This document shows, piece after piece, positions 1-5,379 of a stretch of 10,592 nt of DNA. Numbering within the stretch: position 1 is the stretch's first letter; each line of letters starts with the position of its first letter. A program made the translations under genes and the position numbers. The notes below the pieces were generated by a model that was not told the DNA's origin, did no database searches, and saw nothing but the letters and a program-made list of their open reading frames with translations. This stretch comes from a bacterium (GTDB lineage Bacteria > Patescibacteriota > Microgenomatia > Levybacterales > UBA12049): contig JAJZOC010000018.1 in the NCBI GenBank assembly GCA_021852095.1, positions 1-10,592 on the forward strand, written 5' to 3'.

Positions 1-316
1 AAGCAGGAAGCCCGCTAATAATTCCAACATTCCCTTTACTAATTTTAAATATCTTTATCTGTTTGTTTTTAAGCATATAGTAAAACATAAGAATCAACGT
101 GCTTTCTAAAATAGATATGAGTAAAACAACCACATAGTCCTGCATTGACATAAGTTGCTTTTGGTAACTGAGGCTATTCCCGGGGATAGTTTTTACAGGA
201 ATAAGATAATCCAAAAAAGCTATAAGAAATACAATTACTATAAAGGACAATAAATACCCTTTTTTACTTAATATTAGTTTGAGGGCATATAAAGGTTGTA
301 ATATATTATTTTTCAT
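1..316 (-). CDS. Membrane protein of unknown function, N-terminal part (runs off left edge)
   Basis: An open frame starts with ATG at 316-314 and stays open for about 105 codons to the window edge, so the C-terminus is missing. The protein begins MKNNILQPLYALKLILSKKG, a short basic cytoplasmic tail, followed by a hydrophobic segment at about residues 21-38 (LLSFIVIVFLIAFLDYLIPV). An exposed loop with PGNSLSYQKQ follows, then a second hydrophobic segment at about 66-83 (VVVLLISILESTLILMFYYM), a basic linker, and a Gly-rich stretch (GNVGIISGLPA) that probably starts a third segment. It lies downstream of the SHOCT-protein gene in the same direction, 86 bases away, with a possible promoter between them. 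No Shine-Dalgarno is visible. I do not recognise the family. Continuous hydrophobic pattern and sensible topology make it a real gene; function is unknown. Confidence 0.7.
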   Translation of the reverse strand, partial: MKNNILQPLYALKLILSKKGYLLSFIVIVFLIAFLDYLIPVKTIPGNSLSYQKQLMSMQDYVVVLLISILESTLILMFYYMLKNKQIKIFKISKGNVGIISGLPA

Positions 317-331
317 TCAATGACATTAATA

Positions 332-361
332 ATACTAATATCTTGTGATTAACATTATCAA
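332..361 (-). promoter_or_regulatory. Possible promoter of the partial membrane-protein gene
   Basis: On the minus strand a -35-like TTGATA (361-356) is followed after 18 bp by TAGTAT (337-332). The expected transcription start is near 325, leaving a leader of about 9 bases before the ATG at 316. The -10 matches consensus at only 4 of 6 positions, so this is a modest call. It would give the partial gene its own transcript apart from the padR operon. Confidence 0.35.
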
Positions 362-372
362 TCGACATATAG

Positions 373-410
373 AAAAAGTTTACTAGGATAGAAAACTGTG
401 TCTTATCCTA
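373..410 (-). terminator. Weak candidate terminator after the padR operon
   Basis: A 7-bp inverted repeat (TAGGATA at 384-390, TATCCTA at 404-410) overlaps the stop codon at 405-403 of the SHOCT-protein gene. On the minus strand the stem is followed after about 6 bases by a run of five T (377-373). The 13-base loop and the gap before the T run make it a poor intrinsic terminator, but it is the only candidate between this gene and the next. Confidence 0.3.
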
Positions 411-1077
411 CATCTTTTTTCATTTCCTCAAACTCTTTTTTATTGATCTCACCTTTTGCGTAGCGCTCTTTGAGAATCTCTAAAGCTGTCTTATGGTCTT
501 TTGGAGCTTTTCCTGAATTCCCTAAGTAACGAACTAAAGCAACCACACCAAGGATTACGAGTATCCAAAAGAGAAGCATAAATAACCAACCGAAACCAAA
601 ACCTCCCCAGCCCATCATATTATTCCAACCGCCATATCCTACCATCGGATTACCACCTCCTCCCATCATCATTCCCATCATACCGCTATTCATATTTTGC
701 GGATAGGGGGCATTCGTATCACAACCGCTGCCTCTTTTTCCCCAAGCAATATGCATTTGTTCCTCTCCTTGCTTACCCATCATTGATTTCATCATGTTAT
801 TCATTTGAATATGCTCTGCTGTATTGCCGATTGCCTGACCCATAAAATATTCTCCGATTTTTTCAAAGTTATTATTTGTGAGTTTTTGACAGGTCGTTGT
901 TTTATTTTTCAGCTCATCCAGAAGTTTTTTCCCTTCCTGCTCTTCTGCTTGTTGATTTTGTATTGCAGAGTTATCAACAGGGGAGCTTGAGAATCCCATC
1001 ATTTGGGCATGTGCTGTGCGGGGAACAATTCCCAGTAGTCCAAGTGTGATAAAAAATAGTATAAGTAATCTTTTCAT
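403..1077 (-). CDS. Secreted/membrane Met-rich protein with C-terminal SHOCT domain
   Basis: This 224-residue protein is of unknown function. I place the start at the ATG 1077-1075: it opens a clear signal peptide (MKRLLILFFITLGLLGIVPR, with AHA-Q as the likely cleavage site near residue 24). An in-frame ATG 39 bases further upstream would bury that signal peptide and overlap the preceding gene. After cleavage come a charged helix (about 42-62), a region with Cys63 and Cys119 containing FEKIGEYFMG and EEQMHIAWGKR, a Met/Gly-rich stretch (128-160), one membrane span (about 163-185) and a cytoplasmic SHOCT domain (about 197-222, ALEILKERYAKGEINKKEFE). SHOCT is a short helical module often found at protein ends, with a proposed but poorly defined oligomerisation or tethering role. 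The Met, His and Cys content suggests copper or other soft-metal binding, which is inference. It is the last gene of the padR operon, 7 bases after the flavoprotein stop, with no Shine-Dalgarno. Confidence 0.85.
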   Translation of the reverse strand: MKRLLILFFITLGLLGIVPRTAHAQMMGFSSSPVDNSAIQNQQAEEQEGKKLLDELKNKTTTCQKLTNNNFEKIGEYFMGQAIGNTAEHIQMNNMMKSMMGKQGEEQMHIAWGKRGSGCDTNAPYPQNMNSGMMGMMMGGGGNPMVGYGGWNNMMGWGGFGFGWLFMLLFWILVILGVVALVRYLGNSGKAPKDHKTALEILKERYAKGEINKKEFEEMKKDVG

Positions 1078-1084
1078 ATTGAAA

Positions 1085-2239
1085 CTAAAACCACTTCCAT
1101 AACCAATACTTCTCAAATTTCATTTTCGAAAGATACCAGATTTTTGATGGATTTCTCATTTTCATAACAGGTGCAGATTCTGTATACAAATTGCCGGATG
1201 CAAAGCCTGCTTTGTCAAATCCTGTTTCTAAGAAACAGGATGATTTTCCGTCATATATTTTTGCTTCTTTTTTATCTTTGATCCGACAGACTATTATATC
1301 TGCTACAACCTCTGCTTGTGCATGGGCAAACACGCCTGCTTTTGGGAGTGGTTTTCCAGAAGAAAGAAGAATAATATTTGCATCCCCGATAGCAAAAACG
1401 TTTGGATAGATTGTCTCAAGCGTATATTTATCAACAGGAATAAAACCTGTTTCATTTCCTAGACCCGCCTCTTTTATGACAGTTGCTCCTTGGTGGGGAG
1501 GAATAAAGAGCAGCAAATTAAAATCGTATTTCTCTCGTGAGGAGAAGACGAGCTTGTGTGTTTTTCCCAAAACCTCTTGCAGTTTTACTTGCGGATAGAA
1601 ATTGATAGAACGCTTTTGGAGCATCTCTTTTATCAAATTACCAATGTGCTGTCCAGCAGATGGCATAGGAAGCAATTCGGGAGTAAAGACAGACAACTCT
1701 ATATTTTGGCGCAAGTTTTTCTTTGCAAAATAGGCGTCAAGCAAAAAAGCGGCTTCGTAAGGAGCGGCAGGACACTTAAACGGAAGCGAGCTGATGACTA
1801 TTGCAATTTTTCCTTTTGTAAATTTCTCAAGAGAAACCTTAAGTTTCTCCACGTCCTCAAAGCTGTAGAGATTGTACCCGGTACTTAAACCAACAATGTT
1901 TTCAGGAAACATCTGTGCACCAAGCGCAATAACTAAGTAGTTATATGAAAACTGGTGATGAGCGGTTTTAACAGTTTTTTCTTTGTGGTTTATTTTTGTC
2001 ACCTCATCGGTAATAACCTCAATACCTTTTTTCTTAAGAAGAGACAAAGGCTTTTGTACATCTTGCGGTTTTCTTTCTCCTACCATCAGATGCAAAAAAG
2101 CAGGCGGGAACACATGGTTTTTCTGCTTATCTATAAGAATGATTCTTGCAGTCTTGCCAACCTTTTTTGCCAACACATTGGCTGTAACAACTCCTCCTAT
2201 ACCTGCGCCTAAAATAATGACTGTCAGTTGTGTTTTCAT
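1085..2239 (-). CDS. Sulfide:quinone oxidoreductase-like FAD flavoprotein
   Basis: A 384-residue two-dinucleotide-binding-domain flavoprotein of the SQR/NDH-2 group. SQRs oxidise sulfide to zero-valent sulfur and pass electrons through FAD to quinone at the membrane face. Visible motifs: the Rossmann FAD site GAGIGG (11-16) with the acidic strand end at Asp37, LVIALGA (102-108), and the second FAD contact FAIGDAN (282-288). SQR character rests on Cys156 in PFKCPAAPYE, matching the conserved active-site Cys of SQRs, and on Cys335 near the C-terminus (GKSSCFLETG), matching the second redox Cys. A third Cys at about residue 128, found in classical SQRs, is absent. The Trp/Lys-rich end (KFEKYWLWKWF) fits peripheral membrane attachment. 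It starts 5 bases after the DsrE-like gene, whose product could accept the sulfur. A related NADH dehydrogenase or persulfide-using enzyme remains possible. No Shine-Dalgarno precedes the ATG. Confidence 0.85.
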   Translation of the reverse strand: MKTQLTVIILGAGIGGVVTANVLAKKVGKTARIILIDKQKNHVFPPAFLHLMVGERKPQDVQKPLSLLKKKGIEVITDEVTKINHKEKTVKTAHHQFSYNYLVIALGAQMFPENIVGLSTGYNLYSFEDVEKLKVSLEKFTKGKIAIVISSLPFKCPAAPYEAAFLLDAYFAKKNLRQNIELSVFTPELLPMPSAGQHIGNLIKEMLQKRSINFYPQVKLQEVLGKTHKLVFSSREKYDFNLLLFIPPHQGATVIKEAGLGNETGFIPVDKYTLETIYPNVFAIGDANIILLSSGKPLPKAGVFAHAQAEVVADIIVCRIKDKKEAKIYDGKSSCFLETGFDKAGFASGNLYTESAPVMKMRNPSKIWYLSKMKFEKYWLWKWF

Positions 2240-2244
2240 ATCTA

Positions 2245-2568
2245 TTAAAAACTAATTACTTTGTCGCTTTCAGCAATCAACTGGTATAATTCTTCAATCC
2301 CGCCTTCCGGACATTCTTTGCTACTGCCTTGTTTGCGAATCGTCATACATGTGCCGCAGGCAATAATCTGTGCGTTTTCCGACTCCAAGAACTTTTCAAC
2401 TTGCTCTCTGACATTAAATTGAGAAGGAGTTGACTTTGCATACTCAACCCCCTCACCGGTAAGAAACACCGAAACTATATCTCCCTTGCTTAATGCAAGA
2501 TTAGCAAGGCGAAAAGCGTTCCAGTTTGTTTCTGCGTTATTTGTTGAAAGAATAATAACAAGTCTCAT
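2245..2568 (-). CDS. DsrE/DsrF-like sulfur-carrier family protein
   Basis: A 107-residue single-domain protein with the DsrE-like alpha/beta pattern: strand MRLVIILST, then NAFRLANLAL helix, strand VSVFLTGEGVEYA, and a strand ending IIACGTCMTIRKQ. Members of this family carry sulfur as a Cys persulfide or scaffold sulfur transfer. Cys71 and Cys74 (ACGTC) occupy the usual sulfur-carrying position after the third strand, and Cys86 lies in the following loop. It is cytoplasmic, with no signal peptide or membrane segment. Its ATG overlaps the padR stop as ATGA (2568-2565), indicating translational coupling, and the SQR-like gene follows 5 bases after its stop. The pairing suggests it takes sulfane sulfur made by the flavoprotein. 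Its length is normal for the family. Which Cys carries sulfur is inference. Confidence 0.85.
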   Translation of the reverse strand: MRLVIILSTNNAETNWNAFRLANLALSKGDIVSVFLTGEGVEYAKSTPSQFNVREQVEKFLESENAQIIACGTCMTIRKQGSSKECPEGGIEELYQLIAESDKVISF

Positions 2569-2981
2569 AAAGTTATTTTAAAAACTTCTTTATATTTTCC
2601 CAAAAACAACTCAATTTGCGCTCGTGATTTTTTAAGACCTAAAGCGGCGGAGCGCAAGAAATCTTCTCCGTCTGATGTAATTGTATAGCTTCTTTTTTTG
2701 GGTCCGCTTTCTCCTTTCTTCCAATCAGATGTTACCCAACCATCTATCTCCATTCTTCTTAAGGTACGGTAAAGATTGCCCACATCAATAGCCTCATTAC
2801 ACTGCTCTTCCAGATTTTTCATGAGTTCATAACCATACGAAGAGTTTTCTGCTAAAAGCAAAAGAATACACGGCTCAATAAATCTTTCAATTGGGGCTTG
2901 ACGAATTAGTTTTGAGTCGGATCCTGCAGAGTCTTGATTTATTACTCTGAATCGTCCTGAACATCCGCAAATATTACACAT
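2565..2981 (-). CDS. PadR-family transcriptional regulator with N-terminal Cys cluster
   Basis: A winged-helix regulator of the PadR type, 138 residues if started at the ATG 2981-2979. An in-frame ATG at 2996-2994 lies inside the -10 box of the predicted promoter and cannot be on that transcript, so the shorter start is preferred. The N-terminus is MCNICGCSG (Cys2, Cys5, Cys7). Then come the PadR core EPCILLLLAENSSYGYELMK (about 36-55, with Cys38), Cys61, the recognition region VGNLYRTLRRMEIDGWV (67-83), the wing GPKKRSYTIT (93-102) and a C-terminal dimerisation helix (about 105-132). The Cys residues suggest sensing of metal, sulfide or persulfide, which is inference from sequence and from the sulfur genes downstream. 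As first gene of the operon it is probably autoregulated. The stop overlaps the next start by four bases (ATGA). Confidence 0.88.
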   Translation of the reverse strand: MCNICGCSGRFRVINQDSAGSDSKLIRQAPIERFIEPCILLLLAENSSYGYELMKNLEEQCNEAIDVGNLYRTLRRMEIDGWVTSDWKKGESGPKKRSYTITSDGEDFLRSAALGLKKSRAQIELFLGKYKEVFKITL

Positions 2982-2987
2982 ATATGT
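2978..2987. promoter_or_regulatory. Possible PadR operator over the padR start codon
   Basis: ACATATATGT is a perfect 10-bp palindrome that spans the padR start codon and the predicted transcription start. PadR proteins commonly bind dyads containing ATGT and ACAT elements, here inverted with a 2-bp centre. Its placement immediately downstream of the -10 box would suit autorepression. Short AT-rich palindromes are frequent by chance, so confidence is low. Confidence 0.3.
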
Positions 2988-2991
2988 AAAT

Positions 2992-3020
2992 ATCATATAG
3001 CAAGAGGCGTTCTACGTCAA
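2992..3020 (-). promoter_or_regulatory. Sigma70-type promoter of the padR-dsrE-SQR-SHOCT operon
   Basis: On the minus strand TTGACG (3020-3015) and TATGAT (2997-2992) are separated by exactly 17 bp, each 5 of 6 to consensus. The expected transcription start is near 2985, only about 4 bases before the padR ATG at 2981, so the mRNA would be essentially leaderless. The promoter lies in the 93-bp gap after the upstream Cys-rich operon, where I see no terminator, so some read-through is possible. Confidence 0.75.
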
Positions 3021-3089
3021 GTACCAATAAACTAACATAAAATTTATTAACCTTAAATCCAGATAAAATAGCTTGTTTTTCATAAAAAA

Positions 3090-4226
3090 TCATGCTCCAC
3101 AACTGCCTCCGCTTTGCGATTTCGGTAATAAATCTACAACTTCGTGAACAGGTGTGTCTATATTTGCAATCCATCCACCAATACTGGAATAGTCTTTTGA
3201 CAATGCTAGTTTTGGATCAACATCTGTCCAATCGGTATTTTTAATTACGTTAAAATACAGCGCAGTTTCAATATAGTTTTGCGGGAACCAAAAGGAATTA
3301 AAAGCCAAAAGTGTTTTATAAATCTCACGATCTGATAACCCCTGCGAAACCCCAAGTTCAATTAGAGCCATTCCTGCTGAACCGTGATTGCAGTCTTGAA
3401 AAAATGTTGAGTTATTACAACAAGGACGATATGTACTATCTGCGATCATTTTTACTCGCTTTTGCTGTTCTGCAGTTAGTGAAATAAGTGGATATTTGTT
3501 AAAGTATGCTCCGCCATTTTCTTCTTTTCCCAGTGTCCACCCGCCGGTTGAAGCAAAATTATTCACATCCGGCCCATTCACCGGACTTTGCTTATTAATG
3601 TCCATTTTGTTTGATAAACCTATTGCCCACAAAATATTGACAATCCAGTTAGCGTTATTAGTATTGATCGTAAGTGGTGTTGTTGAAGACTTTGTTAAAA
3701 GATCTCTTTCTTCTTGTGGAATGCCACCGCGCGCTTTATATAAATCTTCCATTTTGGTCATATCAATTACGCCATCTGTTGCCATTTGCAAAACAATATT
3801 CCCCAATACTAACTGTGAAGTAAATCCTTCTTTCGGATTTACTTCTTCAAAAACCGCTAATTTTCGGTCTGTATAGTTTCCATTTTTAATATATCCTGTT
3901 GCAATTCTATTGAGATGAAAAATTTTTGCTACAAATGGTTTTATCGGATAAAAATAATTGTAAAACACAAGCAATTCAAAAACGAATGCTAGAAACAAAA
4001 TAAAAGAAAATTTCTTCCTAAAGACGATTTTGTTCTGTCTATTATTTTTATCTTCTTCTGTTTGATTTCTACTTTTCTTTACTTCTATAGAATAAGAGGT
4101 AATTTCAAGGTTACAGCTTGGATGCTTTTTACACCAGCTCTCACATTTTTCCTTCCATTTTTCTTCGGTATATGTAAGTTTGCAGATCGTACACGTATAT
4201 CGTTCGTTTCTTTTGCTTTTTTCCAT
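3090..4226 (-). CDS. Membrane-anchored Cys-rich protein with N-terminal zinc-finger-like domain
   Basis: A 378-residue protein of no family I can name. Residues 10-45 form a compact Cys-rich module (Cys12, Cys15, Cys28, Cys32, His35, Cys38; TCTICKLTY and CESWCKKHPSC) that resembles a metal-binding finger. A basic linker leads to one membrane span (about 73-92), which by the positive-inside rule puts the finger in the cytoplasm and the rest outside. The outer part has GFTSQLVLGNIVLQMATDG (134-152), a GGW segment (228-230), and a C-terminal domain with CC (269-270), a DCNHG motif (278-282), SQGLSDREIYKTLLAFN (294-310) and WFPQNY (313-318). The protein ends SGGSCGA with Cys376. The 245-310 stretch aligns with the C-terminal domain of the next gene upstream. 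It is the last gene of a three-gene operon, 13 bases after its neighbour, without a Shine-Dalgarno. Metal binding or thiol redox is inference. Confidence 0.85.
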   Translation of the reverse strand: MEKSKRNERYTCTICKLTYTEEKWKEKCESWCKKHPSCNLEITSYSIEVKKSRNQTEEDKNNRQNKIVFRKKFSFILFLAFVFELLVFYNYFYPIKPFVAKIFHLNRIATGYIKNGNYTDRKLAVFEEVNPKEGFTSQLVLGNIVLQMATDGVIDMTKMEDLYKARGGIPQEERDLLTKSSTTPLTINTNNANWIVNILWAIGLSNKMDINKQSPVNGPDVNNFASTGGWTLGKEENGGAYFNKYPLISLTAEQQKRVKMIADSTYRPCCNNSTFFQDCNHGSAGMALIELGVSQGLSDREIYKTLLAFNSFWFPQNYIETALYFNVIKNTDWTDVDPKLALSKDYSSIGGWIANIDTPVHEVVDLLPKSQSGGSCGA

Positions 4227-4239
4227 TGTGTGTTAAAGA

Positions 4240-4842
4240 TTATGATGATCCTCCGCAGCCATCGGAGTTTGCGAGGACATCGGTAATTTGTTTCGCGGTA
4301 AAATGGTAATGTCTCACCAGATATTTACTTAACCCTTCGTATACATACCATCTCCAGCATTTACAGCAACAGTATCCTTTCTCGGGAGAGGCAGCAACAG
4401 CCACGTCAAGCACTTTTTGTTCAGCCGCAGTGGGAGTAATTATTTTATCATACACAAGTAGTTGTTTGGCAAGTTTTGCCGAAATATCGTATGGGTCAGA
4501 GGGAATAACGGAAACGTCCTTATATTTCTTAAGATTGGTTACTTGTTCTGCATATTTACTTTCTACCATCGGACTGCAACAAGATCCTTGCAATCTAGAA
4601 TTGTCTGGCATATTTGGAATAGACTGTTGAAAGCTTGATGAACAAGATGAGTTTCCGTGTGTGCTTAGGAAATCAAATCTTGCCGCCAAAACTTTATCCA
4701 CCGGACTAAAAGATCTTTGTTGTAAGGATGATCCTGGTGAGATGTTAAAAGGTCTTGCTACTGCAATATATAAATACCCAATTCCTAAAACGGTTAAAGC
4801 TATTATCAAAAATGTTTTTGTGTTTATTTTTTCATTATTCAT
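4240..4842 (-). CDS. Membrane-anchored Cys-rich protein (CCCxC family), unknown function
   Basis: A 200-residue protein with an N-terminal signal anchor (about 10-28, FLIIALTVLGIGYLYIAVA) and an extracytoplasmic body holding eight Cys: Cys67 (GNSSC), Cys88-89 (QGSCCSPM), Cys158-160 and Cys162 (GYCCCKCWRWYVYEG) and Cys196 (SDGCGG). Between them lies a conserved-looking segment, LKKYKDVSVIPSDPYDISA (104-122). I recognise this pattern as a recurrent uncharacterised family in uncultured bacteria and archaea, from memory only. The segment 133-194 aligns with 245-310 of the downstream protein: both have a TA-x-EQ helix, then CC, a further Cys, then a Leu/Ile-rich helix pair. Dense adjacent Cys in a probably extracellular protein suggests metal coordination (copper, mercury, iron) or structural disulfides. 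No Shine-Dalgarno precedes the ATG. The gene is second in its operon, 61 bases after the first. Confidence 0.87.
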   Translation of the reverse strand: MNNEKINTKTFLIIALTVLGIGYLYIAVARPFNISPGSSLQQRSFSPVDKVLAARFDFLSTHGNSSCSSSFQQSIPNMPDNSRLQGSCCSPMVESKYAEQVTNLKKYKDVSVIPSDPYDISAKLAKQLLVYDKIITPTAAEQKVLDVAVAASPEKGYCCCKCWRWYVYEGLSKYLVRHYHFTAKQITDVLANSDGCGGSS

Positions 4843-4903
4843 ATTTTTTGTTTTAAACTTGCAAAAAAGCTAAGAAAGGAAACAAAGGGAAATAACGGGA
4901 ATT

Positions 4904-5293
4904 TTAAGCGTAGATTTTAGGATGGAGTATGCCCGAAGAGAAGGCTAAAAGAAGCTTATCAAGACCAATGCCTAGATGTTCTTGTTGATAAGAGTTTAAT
5001 CTGCTAGACGCGGGAGGCGATAATGCAGAAAGTGTTCTTGTGTAAAACACAATCGCAACAAAAAACATCCCTAGCAGAAAAAGCAGAGAGGCGCTTGTAA
5101 AAGGAAGTGCTTGAAATATCTGCTGCCACTTTGCAATGTGCTGGGTTAAGCCCATATGACAAGGTGTTAAGGAATTACTGGATAAAGGACAGTTGGTCAT
5201 TTTTCCGTCCTTATATGTCATACCCAGATTTACTCCAAAAATGCCGATGAAGATGAAGCTAATTAAAAAGAAAACGGAAAGGAATCTTTTCAC
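4904..5293 (-). CDS. Small two-TM membrane protein with Cys/His motif, unknown function
   Basis: A 129-residue membrane protein beginning with GTG (5293-5291). That start is chosen because it opens a signal-anchor helix (MKRFLSVFFLISFIFIGIFG) and sits where the promoter predicts transcription to begin. Between two membrane spans (about 4-23 and 65-84) lies an extracytoplasmic loop with Cys35 and Cys45 plus His46 and His52 (NCPLSSNSLTPCHMGLTQHI), followed by KWQQIF. After the second span comes a cytoplasmic tail ending AFSSGILHPKIYA. The loop and tail motifs look conserved to me from uncultured-bacterial families, but I know of no assigned function. Cys and His in the loop could bind a metal, or the Cys pair could form a disulfide. 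It is the first gene of the operon with the two Cys-rich anchored proteins, which supports a shared envelope role. Confidence 0.82.
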   Translation of the reverse strand: MKRFLSVFFLISFIFIGIFGVNLGMTYKDGKMTNCPLSSNSLTPCHMGLTQHIAKWQQIFQALPFTSASLLFLLGMFFVAIVFYTRTLSALSPPASSRLNSYQQEHLGIGLDKLLLAFSSGILHPKIYA

Positions 5294-5299
5294 TCTTTT

Positions 5300-5329
5300 A
5301 TAATAAACAGAACGATATTATATTGTCAA
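5300..5329 (-). promoter_or_regulatory. Promoter of the three-gene Cys-rich envelope operon
   Basis: On the minus strand a perfect -35 TTGACA (5329-5324) is followed after 18 bp by TATTAT (5305-5300, 5 of 6). The predicted transcription start falls about 7 bases below the -10, at or next to the GTG at 5293, giving a leaderless transcript. It supports the GTG start of the first gene. It lies in the 86-bp gap shared with the divergent Nudix-like gene. Confidence 0.7.
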
Positions 5330-5366
5330 CTATCAAAATACTCGAGCATTTTTTCTCTATTTGGAG

Positions 5367-5372
5367 TATAAT
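5367..5372 (+). promoter_or_regulatory. -10 element of the Nudix-like gene
   Basis: A perfect TATAAT lies at 5367-5372, 7 bases before the ATG at 5380, so transcription would begin at the start codon. No good -35 is visible at 16-19 bp upstream (the best is a poor TCGAGC at 5342-5347). A GGAG at 5363-5366 is 13 bases from the ATG, too far for a normal ribosome site and partly replaced by the promoter explanation. Confidence 0.45.
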
Positions 5373-5379
5373 TGGTTTG

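Noticed and set aside
1078..1116. Upstream ATG at 1116 for the SHOCT protein
   Set aside because: It overlaps the flavoprotein gene by 32 bases and places 13 polar residues before a clear signal peptide; the ATG at 1077 gives a normal signal sequence.
2974..3174. 66-codon minus-strand frame between padR and the Cys-rich protein gene
   Set aside because: It overlaps the 3' end of the Cys-rich gene and the padR promoter and start in another frame, and its translation shows no domain or consistent pattern. Treated as a shadow frame.
5323..5379. Longer N-terminus for the Nudix-like protein from a TTG start
   Set aside because: It would read through the divergent promoter and the -10 TATAAT at 5367-5372, and the added residues do not fit the Nudix fold. 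The ATG at 5380 is preferred.
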